Assembly (NCBI GenBank): GCA_005790265.1
Contig: SXVE01000002.1
Location: 1-7,603 of the forward strand
Origin: Acidobacteriota bacterium
GTDB lineage: Bacteria > Acidobacteriota > Blastocatellia > Pyrinomonadales > Pyrinomonadaceae
Direction: 5' to 3'
Length of the DNA stretch: 7,603 bases
Shown here: positions 1 through 5,565 of the stretch, piece after piece
Layout: each line of letters starts with the position of its first letter
Position numbering within the stretch: position 1 is the stretch's first letter
Made by a program: the position numbers and the translations under genes
Notes under the pieces: generated by a model
The model's input: the letters and a program-made list of their open reading frames with translations, nothing else
Database searches by the model: none
Told to the model about the DNA's origin: nothing

Positions 1-218
1 CCGCGTGCGTCGAGCAGCGGATGCGAAAAATTATCGCCGATGCGCGCGCTCAAACCGCCGAGCACCTGCGTCATTTTCTGCGCAAACGGACGCGCCGATG
101 TCACGCGATCCTGCGCGCGTTTCAGTTTTGCCGCCGCGACCATTTTCATCGCTTTGGTAATCTGCTGAGTGTTTTTAACCGACTTGATGCGTCGGCGCAT
201 ATCCAAAAGACTAGCCAT
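1..218 (-). CDS. atpG: ATP synthase F1 gamma subunit, N-terminal part (cut by window edge)
   Basis: This is the first 72 codons of the gamma subunit, the central rotor shaft of F1 that turns inside the alpha3beta3 head and couples proton flow to ATP synthesis at the cytoplasmic membrane face. The start codon is at 218-216. The protein opens MASLLDMRRRIKSVKNTQQI and continues through TKAMKMVAAAKLKRAQ, the strongly conserved N-terminal gamma helix that forms the coiled coil with the C-terminal helix. The rest of the usual 285-300 residues lies beyond position 1. It is the fifth gene of the atp cluster, 92 nt after atpA, and that gap is filled by an imperfect palindrome. No clear Shine-Dalgarno sequence precedes the ATG; the preceding bases are AT-rich. 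The identity is secure from the N-terminal signature and the position after atpA. Confidence 0.96.
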   Translation of the reverse strand, partial: MASLLDMRRRIKSVKNTQQITKAMKMVAAAKLKRAQDRVTSARPFAQKMTQVLGGLSARIGDNFSHPLLDAR

Positions 219-228
219 AAAATTTAAT

Positions 229-312
229 GATTAATGGTTAACGATTAATGGACAATGATGAATTCGATTTTGTCATTCACCATTTTCAACACTAATCATT
301 AACCATTTAATT
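229..312. repeat. AT-rich imperfect inverted repeat filling the atpA-atpG gap
   Basis: The left arm, about 230-263, pairs with the right arm, about 275-311, around an 11-nt loop (264-274). The outer block ATTAATGGTTAA pairs with TTAACCATTTAAT with one bulged base, then GATTA pairs with TAATC. A weaker middle follows, and the inner block 254-263 pairs with 275-284 with one G-T wobble-type mismatch. The left arm also holds a direct repeat of GATTAATGG at 229-237 and 243-251, a 14-bp period. The right arm touches the atpA stop codon (311-313), and the left arm stops 11 nt before the atpG start. It could be a small dispersed palindromic element or an RNA hairpin between cistrons. The sequence supports the structure but not the function. 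Confidence 0.7.
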
Positions 313-1852
313 AAGCGTTTGTTGCCGTTGCGGTTTTACCGGCGCTCCAGCGAGTTGATTTGAAATCTTCGACCGCTTCTTTCATCGCCGCTTTCAAATC
401 GTCGTCAATTGATTTTTTATCGCGCAGCGTCGTCAAAACCGCCGGATGTGAACCTTCAACAAATTTGAAAAGTTCTTCTTCAAAGCGTTTCAAATCTTCA
501 ACGGCAATATCATCAGCCAAGCCGTTTGTCACCGTCCAGATGATGAAAACCTGATTTTCGACCTGCATCGGCTGATACTGACCTTGTTTCAGAATTTCCG
601 TCAGGCGACGACCGCGCTCGAGCTGCGACTGCGTTGATTTATCTAAATCCGAACCGAACTGCGCAAAAGCTGCAAGCTCGCGAAACTGCGCCAAGTCAAT
701 GCGCAGCGTTCCCGCAACTTGTTTCATCGCCTTGATTTGCGCCGAACCGCCCACGCGTGAAACCGAGTTTCCCACGTTGATTGCCGGACGAACGCCGGAG
801 TTGAACAAATCGGATTCCAAAAAGATTTGTCCGTCAGTAATCGAAATCACGTTCGTTGGAATATACGCCGAAATGTCGCCCGCCTGCGTTTCGATAAACG
901 GCAAACTCGTCAAACTTCCTCCGCCGCGCGCGTCAGACATTTTCGCGGCTCTTTCCAAAAGACGTGAGTGAAGATAAAACACGTCGCCCGGATACGCCTC
1001 GCGACCCGGCGGACGTCTCAAAAGCAGAGAAATTTCGCGGTAAGCCGCCGCCTGTTTCGTCAAATCGTCGTAAATCGTCAGCGCGTGGCGTCCGTTATCG
1101 CGGAAATACTCGCCCATCGCCACGCCCGAATACGGTGCCAAGAATTGCATCGCCGCCGGATCGGAAGCCGATGCGTTAACGACAATCGTGTAATCCATCG
1201 CGCCCGATTCTTCCAATCTCTGACGAACCTGCGCGACCGTCGAAGCTTTCTGTCCGATGGCGACGTAAATGCAAACAACGTCTTTCCCTTTTTGATTGAT
1301 AATCGTGTCAATCGCGACAGTGGTTTTTCCCGTTTGGCGGTCGCCGATAATCAATTCGCGCTGTCCGCGACCGATGGGAACCATCGCGTCAATCGCTTTA
1401 ATTCCGGTTTGCAGCGGCTCTTTGACCGGCTGGCGGTCAATAATTCCCGGCGCGATTCTTTCGACCGGATTGAACTCGGTCGTTAAAATCTCGCCTTTGC
1501 CGTCAATCGGATTGCCGAGCGCGTCAACGACGCGACCGATCAGCGCATCGCCGACCGGAACGCTCATAATCTTTTTCGTGCGGCGCACTTCGTCGCCTTC
1601 TTTGATCGTTTGAAAATCGCCGAACAACACCGCGCCGACTTTGTCTTCTTCGAGGTTTAACGCGAGACCGCGAACTTCATTCGGAAATTCAAGCAGTTCG
1701 CCCGCCATCACCTTTTCGAGTCCGTGAATCTCGGCAATTCCGTCGCCGACTTTAATCACCGTTCCAACTTCGGAAACGGTCATTCCGGCGTTAAAATTTT
1801 CAATTTGTGAACGAATAATTTCGTTAATTTCGTTGGCTTTTATCGCTTCCAT
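311..1852 (-). CDS. atpA: ATP synthase F1 alpha subunit
   Basis: Alpha subunit of the F1 head; three copies alternate with beta and carry the non-catalytic nucleotide sites. At 513 residues it is the normal family length. Visible features are the N-terminal delta-contacting helix (1-20), the beta-barrel domain (about 25-95), Walker A GDRQTGKT at 170-177, a Walker B-type strand ALTIYDDL ending at Asp262/Asp263, the family signature PAINVGNSVS at 356-365, and the Arg finger in SVSRVGG (Arg366) that reaches into the neighbouring beta catalytic site. The C-terminal helical domain is complete and ends in a short Ala/Thr tail. The start is chosen because the opening MEAIKANEINEIIRSQIENF matches the family N-terminus; no Shine-Dalgarno is visible before it, only an A-rich run. 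AT-rich palindromes flank it on both sides, separating it from atpH (73 nt) and atpG (92 nt). Confidence 0.99.
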   Translation of the reverse strand: MEAIKANEINEIIRSQIENFNAGMTVSEVGTVIKVGDGIAEIHGLEKVMAGELLEFPNEVRGLALNLEEDKVGAVLFGDFQTIKEGDEVRRTKKIMSVPVGDALIGRVVDALGNPIDGKGEILTTEFNPVERIAPGIIDRQPVKEPLQTGIKAIDAMVPIGRGQRELIIGDRQTGKTTVAIDTIINQKGKDVVCIYVAIGQKASTVAQVRQRLEESGAMDYTIVVNASASDPAAMQFLAPYSGVAMGEYFRDNGRHALTIYDDLTKQAAAYREISLLLRRPPGREAYPGDVFYLHSRLLERAAKMSDARGGGSLTSLPFIETQAGDISAYIPTNVISITDGQIFLESDLFNSGVRPAINVGNSVSRVGGSAQIKAMKQVAGTLRIDLAQFRELAAFAQFGSDLDKSTQSQLERGRRLTEILKQGQYQPMQVENQVFIIWTVTNGLADDIAVEDLKRFEEELFKFVEGSHPAVLTTLRDKKSIDDDLKAAMKEAVEDFKSTRWSAGKTATATNA

Positions 1853-1858
1853 ATTTTT

Positions 1859-1936
1859 TTAATGAATAGTTGATAATTGACAGCTGATAATAAAAATCCG
1901 CGAATTTTTGATTACCAATTATCAATTATCCATTAA
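1859..1936. repeat. AT-rich imperfect inverted repeat filling the atpH-atpA gap
   Basis: The outer stem pairs 1859-1879 with 1916-1936: 21 positions with one mismatch (1865/1930) and one G-T wobble (1869/1926). It includes a perfect 10-bp block, TTGATAATTG at 1870-1879 against CAATTATCAA at 1916-1925. An eight-base bulge (1880-1887) follows, then short inner stems TAAT/ATTA and AAAAAT (1892-1897) with ATTTTT (1904-1909) closing a small GC-rich loop. The right arm runs into the last codons and stop of atpH (stop at 1926-1928), and the left arm ends 6 nt before the atpA start. It resembles the palindrome after atpA in base composition, in the TTAATGG-type ends and in filling its whole gap, so the two may belong to one repeat family. 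Confidence 0.75.
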
Positions 1937-2468
1937 TAAGTTGTTCTTTTAATTGCTGTAATTGTGTTTTCACCGAGCCGTCATAAACGGTTGAACCGAT
2001 TTTGGTGACGACTCCGCCGATAAGTTCTTCGTTAATGTTAAAAGTTAAATTTACGCTTTTTCCGGTAAGTTTTTCCAGATTTGCTTTCAGTTCAGCTTTT
2101 TCGCTTTCGCCGAGCGGTCGCGCTGACGTGATTTGAGCCGCGACGATTCCGCCGCGTTCGCTCAAAATCGCATCAAACCGCTGATTGATCTCGCCAAGTT
2201 CGGTCAAACGCCCGTTGCGCAGCAAAATGCGCAGAAAATTGGCAGTTGTCGGCGAGGGCTTTGTTTTTTCGAGAAGTGATTCTAAAACTTTTTCTTTGTT
2301 TTGCTGCTGAATCGCCGGACTGCGAAATGCGGTTTGCAAATCGCTACCGCTGTTGAGCATTTCTTCCCAGGTTTTTAATTCTGATTTGATAGTTTCGGTT
2401 TCGCCGGATTTAACAACGACATCAGCGAGAGCCGATGCGTAACGGCGAGCGACGGTTTCAACACTCAT
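1926..2468 (-). CDS. atpH: ATP synthase F1 delta subunit (OSCP homologue)
   Basis: The delta subunit sits on top of F1 and clamps the b/b' peripheral stalk to the alpha subunits, so the head does not turn with the rotor. The 180 residues are the usual length. The N-terminal helical domain starts SVETVARRYASALADV, typical of the family. The C-terminal domain ends with the conserved block INEELIGGVVTKIGSTVYDG (about 144-163) followed by a final helix, KTQLQQLKEQL. The start ATG (2468-2466) lies 1 nt after the atpF stop. A GGAGG motif (2480-2484 on the complement) lies within the last atpF codons, 11 nt upstream, which implies translational coupling of atpF and atpH. Its last three codons and stop form part of the right arm of the palindrome before atpA. 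Confidence 0.97.
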   Translation of the reverse strand: MSVETVARRYASALADVVVKSGETETIKSELKTWEEMLNSGSDLQTAFRSPAIQQQNKEKVLESLLEKTKPSPTTANFLRILLRNGRLTELGEINQRFDAILSERGGIVAAQITSARPLGESEKAELKANLEKLTGKSVNLTFNINEELIGGVVTKIGSTVYDGSVKTQLQQLKEQLING

Positions 2469-2469
2469 C

Positions 2470-3045
2470 TTAGTTCAAACCTCCGATTGACTGAATATTG
2501 GCGCGAACCAATTGCGCATCTTTTTGCGCATCAATATTTTGTCTGATTTTTTCTTCGGCGCGGCGAATGCTTTCTTCAGCGGAAAAACGGCGCAATTCGG
2601 CGCGCGTTTGCTGCGAAAGACGTTCGATTTCACTTTCCGTCTGTTTCGTCACGCGATTAATTTCTTCTTCGGTCTGCATCAAAATACGTGATTTTTCCGC
2701 GTCGGCTTCCTGTTTCGCTTTTTCGAGAATTTGATTCGATTCGGTGCTGAGCGACGCCATTTTCGCTTCGGTTGAAGTTAATTGCGCCAATGCCGCTTGT
2801 TTTTCTTCTTCGGCGCGAATCAATTCGGCGCGAATGCTTTCTCGTTTCGCTTTGAAAGCCGCGCTGAGCGGTTTCTTCAGAAGATAAATCATAATGACGA
2901 CGAAAATCGTCAAATTGATAAACTTCCAAGCCTCAAATCCCGGATAGTTAAGATACGGCTCGTATTGAGCATAAAATCCGCCGCCGCCAGCACTGTGACC
3001 GGCTTCGGCGAAAATAAAAATTAAGCTGTAAAAAAAAGCTAACAT
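2470..3045 (-). CDS. atpF: ATP synthase Fo b subunit with signal-like N-terminus
   Basis: Peripheral-stalk b subunit: a membrane anchor plus a long charged helix that pairs with b' and binds delta. The 191 residues begin with a hydrophobic stretch (MLAFFYSLIFIFAEAG) that looks like a short signal peptide, with a possible cleavage after AEA at 13-15. A Gly/Tyr-rich segment of about 25 residues follows, then the true anchor at about 41-57 (KFINLTIFVVIMIYLL) with the KKPL motif at its cytoplasmic end. From about 62 to 175 it is a highly charged coiled coil rich in Glu, Lys, Arg, Ala and Gln. An extra N-terminal hydrophobic segment on b is known from Geobacter-type and related ATP synthases. The start lacks a visible Shine-Dalgarno; the 70-nt gap from atpF' shows nothing else convincing. 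The gene ends 1 nt before atpH. Confidence 0.93.
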   Translation of the reverse strand: MLAFFYSLIFIFAEAGHSAGGGGFYAQYEPYLNYPGFEAWKFINLTIFVVIMIYLLKKPLSAAFKAKRESIRAELIRAEEEKQAALAQLTSTEAKMASLSTESNQILEKAKQEADAEKSRILMQTEEEINRVTKQTESEIERLSQQTRAELRRFSAEESIRRAEEKIRQNIDAQKDAQLVRANIQSIGGLN

Positions 3046-3115
3046 ACAAAAAATGTACTTTCAGATAAGATTTTCGAGCGACTAATAAATAACTTTAACG
3101 ACTGATGTTTTGGCT

Positions 3116-3562
3116 CTACGCACGCAAAATGCTTGAGCTGATTTTATCAGCCATTCTATCGGCATCGGCGGCGATAGCGGCGCGCGCTTCGGCGGTTTGC
3201 GTTTGAATCTGCGCTTTTTCCTGCTCGATTTTGCGCGAAAGTTCTTCTTTCAAACTGCCGACTCTTTGCTCTTTATCGTTAATCGCCGCCAGACGCTCGG
3301 TTTCAATCATCTGGTAACCTTTATTGCGCGCTTCGGAAATCGCTTGATTGTACTGAGTTTGTTTTTCGGCAACTTGGCGCAGAATTCCTTCGGCTTCGCC
3401 AAAACGTCCGCCTTTGTTTTTCTCGCGCGTTTCCAAAACTCGGTTAATCGGACGGAAAAACGTGCGATTCAAAACCCAAATCATCAAAAGAATGAGCGCG
3501 ATGTGGATAAAAAGCGTTCCGTCCGGTACCAACTGAACAGCAGCCAAAGCTAGAAAAAACAT
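3116..3562 (-). CDS. atpF': ATP synthase Fo b' subunit (second b-type stalk protein)
   Basis: A second b-type protein, expected to form a b/b' heterodimer as the stator of Fo. It has 148 residues. One membrane span lies near the N-terminus (about 15-32, GTLFIHIALILLMIWVLN), followed by the FFRPINRVLETRE motif that marks the membrane exit of b-type subunits. The rest is a long charged amphipathic helix ending IAADADRMADKISSSILRA. It is the first gene of the cluster, and the promoter at 3643-3671 reads toward it. No clear Shine-Dalgarno precedes the ATG at 3562-3560. A start a little downstream is unlikely, since the residues before the span fit the family. Separate b and b' genes are usual in cyanobacteria, alphaproteobacteria, Geobacter-type bacteria and Acidobacteriota. 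Confidence 0.93.
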   Translation of the reverse strand: MFFLALAAVQLVPDGTLFIHIALILLMIWVLNRTFFRPINRVLETREKNKGGRFGEAEGILRQVAEKQTQYNQAISEARNKGYQMIETERLAAINDKEQRVGSLKEELSRKIEQEKAQIQTQTAEARAAIAADADRMADKISSSILRA

Positions 3563-3607
3563 ATCGTCTGATTAAAAGGAAAAAGTTTATGGTAAATTGC
3601 TTGTTAT

Positions 3608-3624
3608 AAAAGGCGAAAATCGCC
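3608..3624 (-). promoter_or_regulatory. Small hairpin followed by a T-run in the atp leader (possible attenuator)
   Basis: Read on the minus strand, GGCGA, a TTT loop and TCGCC form a perfect 5-bp stem (3612-3616 with 3620-3624), followed directly by TTTT. An A-run further upstream could extend the pairing. It lies between the likely transcription start and atpF'. It looks like a very short intrinsic terminator, so partial attenuation of the operon is conceivable. The stem is short, and chance is a fair alternative. Confidence 0.28.
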
Positions 3625-3642
3625 AACTTTTCAAAAGAGATA

Positions 3643-3671
3643 AGGATATCACGCTCAGATTTTACGGTCAA
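3643..3671 (-). promoter_or_regulatory. Likely sigma70-type promoter of the atp cluster
   Basis: On the minus strand a -35 hexamer TTGACC (3671-3666, five of six consensus bases) is separated by exactly 17 bp from a -10 hexamer TATCCT (3648-3643, four of six). The -10 is preceded by TG at the extended -10 position. Transcription would start near 3636, giving an untranslated leader of about 70-75 nt before atpF'. It is the best promoter-like match I found by eye in the divergent intergenic region, and it points at the first gene of a five-gene operon. Confidence 0.6.
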
Positions 3672-3763
3672 GCAAGGCGCAAAAAAGCCGTCGAACATTT
3701 CGATTATCAAAACGCTGCAAATTGACTGACGCATAACGCGCGAATACTGCGCGCCGACTTAAC

Positions 3764-3768
3764 GAGGA
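3764..3768 (+). promoter_or_regulatory. Ribosome binding site deciding a TTG start for the methyltransferase
   Basis: GAGGA lies 5 nt before the TTG at 3774. The next in-frame ATG codons, at 3792 and 3819, are 23 and 50 nt away from it and have no comparable purine motif at the right distance. This favours the TTG, although the 15-18 extra residues it adds are not visibly conserved. Confidence 0.5.
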
Positions 3769-3773
3769 AAATT

Positions 3774-4760
3774 TTGGTTAAGTATTTGTTTATGTTAAAG
3801 TTTTTTCAATTTTCGCTTATGAATTTCAGCAAAACAAAAAGCCGCGCGCCGCGCAATCGAACGATCGAATTAGATGATAATGAAATTGAAATTTACCGGT
3901 CGCGCCTGCTGTTTTTCGACGAACGAACCGATTTTCCAGACACGCGCGACAAAATTATCTGCGCCGATGCGTTTAGCACTTTAAAGAAACTTTCCGTTCA
4001 GTCGTTTGATTTGCTGTTCGCCGATCCGCCGTATAATTTGACGAAAAATTTCGGCGAAAACTCGTTTCGTCAAACGTCGCTCGATGAATACGAAATGTGG
4101 CTCGATTCCTGGCTCGGCGACTGCGCCAAATTGTTGAAACCGACGGCTTCCGTTTATATTTGCGGCGATTGGCGTTCGGCGGCGGCGATTCAGCGCGTCG
4201 GAATGAAATATTTCAATTTGCAAAACCGCATCACGTGGGAACGCGAAAAAGGTCGCGGCGCGCGTGCCAATTGGAAAAATGCGGCGGAAGACATCTGGTT
4301 TTTTACGGTTTCCGGCGAGTATATTTTTAATTTGGAAAACGTTAAAATCAAACGCAAAGTGCTTGCTCCTTATACAGTTAGCGGCGCGCCGAAAGATTGG
4401 GAAAAATCGGAAGACGGAAATTTTCGCACGACGCATCCGTCTAATTTATGGACGGATTTGACCGTTCCGTTCTGGTCAATGCCGGAAAACACCGAGCACC
4501 CGACGCAGAAACCGGAAAAACTTTTAGCGAAAATAATTCTGGCGAGCACGAACGAAAGCGATTTGATTCTCGATCCGTTCGCCGGTTCGGGAACGACGGC
4601 GGTCGTCGCGAAAAAATTAAATCGCGCTTTTACTTGTATTGAAACGGATGAAAAATACTGTCTTTTAGCCGAGAAAAGGCTCGATTTAGCTGACAAAAAC
4701 AAAAAAATTCAGGGTTTCGCCGACGGAATTTTTTACGAGCGAAATTCGCAAATTAAATAA
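3774..4760 (+). CDS. Beta-class N6-adenine DNA methyltransferase, apparently solitary
   Basis: Transfers a methyl group from S-adenosylmethionine to adenine N6 in a specific DNA sequence. With the TTG start it has 328 residues. Motif IV (DPPYN, 84-88, in FDLLFADPPYNL) comes before motif I (ILDPFAGSGTT, 265-275), the order that defines the beta class; DPPY rather than SPPY points to adenine. HPTQKP at 242-247, just before motif I, is also typical of the family. The region about 150-235, with a WEREKGRGARANWKN stretch, lies where the target-recognition domain should be; I cannot read the target site from it. Only the first 30 residues look non-conserved, so an ATG start at 3792 or 3819 is possible. 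No restriction endonuclease is encoded beside it. The next gene starts 9 nt after its stop, so co-transcription with the exonuclease III homologue is likely. It could be a regulatory orphan methylase or half of a system encoded elsewhere. Confidence 0.93.
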   Translation: MVKYLFMLKFFQFSLMNFSKTKSRAPRNRTIELDDNEIEIYRSRLLFFDERTDFPDTRDKIICADAFSTLKKLSVQSFDLLFADPPYNLTKNFGENSFRQTSLDEYEMWLDSWLGDCAKLLKPTASVYICGDWRSAAAIQRVGMKYFNLQNRITWEREKGRGARANWKNAAEDIWFFTVSGEYIFNLENVKIKRKVLAPYTVSGAPKDWEKSEDGNFRTTHPSNLWTDLTVPFWSMPENTEHPTQKPEKLLAKIILASTNESDLILDPFAGSGTTAVVAKKLNRAFTCIETDEKYCLLAEKRLDLADKNKKIQGFADGIFYERNSQIK

Positions 4761-4769
4761 GATCGAACG

Positions 4770-5552
4770 ATGAAAATAGCAACGTGGACTGTCAATTCAA
4801 TCGCCATTAGGCTCGAACAGGTTTTAAGCTGGCTCGCGTCAACGCAGACCGATGTTTTATGTTTGCAGGAAACGAAATGCGTTGACGAAAAATTCCCGCT
4901 CGAAGCGATTAATGATTTCGGTTACAACGCGGCGTTTTTCGGGCAGAAATCTTACAACGGCGTCGCGATTTTATCCAAGCACGAAATCGCCGACGTGCAG
5001 AAAAATTTTCCCGGCGATGAAGCGGACGAAGAAGCGCCAAAACGCCTTATCGCGGCAACGATTAACGGCGTTCGCATCGTCAACACGTATATTCCGAACG
5101 GAACCGAATTGTGGTCGGATAAATTTACTTTTAAGCTCGATTGGCTGCAAAAATTGCGTCGGATGTTCGACGAAACGTGCGACAAAAACGATAAAGTCCT
5201 GTTGTGCGGCGATTTTAACGTCGCGCCCGACGAACGCGACGTTTGGAACGTCGCGGCGTGGGAAGGAAAACTGCATTTTTCCAAACCCGAACGCGCGGCG
5301 ATTCATCACGTCAAACAGTGGGGATTTGTTGATGTTTTTCGCCAGATGAACGGCGACGAAAAAATTTATTCGTGGTGGAATTACCGCGAAGGCGCGTTTC
5401 CGAAAAATCAGGGTTTGCGCATTGATCACATCTGGACTTCAAAAAGTTTGGCGGAAAAATGCACGGGCTGCTGGATTGATAAAGAGCCGCGCGCGTGGGA
5501 ACGCCCGTCAGATCACACGCCGGTCGTTGCCGAATTCAAAGATTTAACTTGA
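4770..5552 (+). CDS. xthA: Exonuclease III / AP endonuclease family protein with Asn7 replaced by Thr
   Basis: A member of the ExoIII/APE1 (endonuclease/exonuclease/phosphatase) fold that normally cuts DNA at abasic sites and removes 3' blocks in base-excision repair. The 260 residues match family length, and numbering runs almost in step with the E. coli enzyme. Conserved active-site residues are present: Glu34 (CLQETK), Tyr107 (NTYIPNG), Asp148 and Asn150 (GDFNVAP), Asp219 (GLRIDHIW) and the Asp248-His249 pair (PSDHTPV). The exception is position 7. The family opening K-I-x-T/S-W-N-V-N reads KIATWTVNSI here, with ACT where Asn (AAT or AAC) is expected. That Asn (N7 in ExoIII, N68 in APE1) takes part in the metal and phosphate site. 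The enzyme may be weakened or altered, or the base may be a sequence error. It lies 9 nt after the methyltransferase and 13 nt before the phosphatase. No strong Shine-Dalgarno is visible. Confidence 0.95.
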   Translation: MKIATWTVNSIAIRLEQVLSWLASTQTDVLCLQETKCVDEKFPLEAINDFGYNAAFFGQKSYNGVAILSKHEIADVQKNFPGDEADEEAPKRLIAATINGVRIVNTYIPNGTELWSDKFTFKLDWLQKLRRMFDETCDKNDKVLLCGDFNVAPDERDVWNVAAWEGKLHFSKPERAAIHHVKQWGFVDVFRQMNGDEKIYSWWNYREGAFPKNQGLRIDHIWTSKSLAEKCTGCWIDKEPRAWERPSDHTPVVAEFKDLT

Positions 5553-5565
5553 ATTTTATTTTTTT

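Noticed and set aside
968..1486. A 172-codon plus-strand frame opposite atpA.
   Set aside because: It is an antisense shadow of the strongly conserved atpA coding sequence, with Arg-rich, low-information translation.
2338..2351. A 14-bp word (AAATCGCTACCGCT) shared with purL at about 7419-7432.
   Set aside because: Both copies encode Ser-Gly-Ser-Asp in their own frames. A single match of this length is not surprising given shared codon choice.
3046..3115. A third palindrome in the atpF'-atpF gap.
   Set aside because: Only a 4-bp TACA/TGTA stem is visible. There is no long inverted repeat like those around atpA.
3444..3734. A 96-codon minus-strand frame covering the atp promoter region.
   Set aside because: It overlaps the real atpF' gene in another frame, lacks recognisable features and would run through the promoter; most likely a chance frame.
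3722..3748. Plus-strand promoter for the methyltransferase: TTGACT, 15 bp, AATACT.
   Set aside because: The spacer is too short and the -10 matches at only four of six positions, so it is not better than chance in this AT-rich gap.
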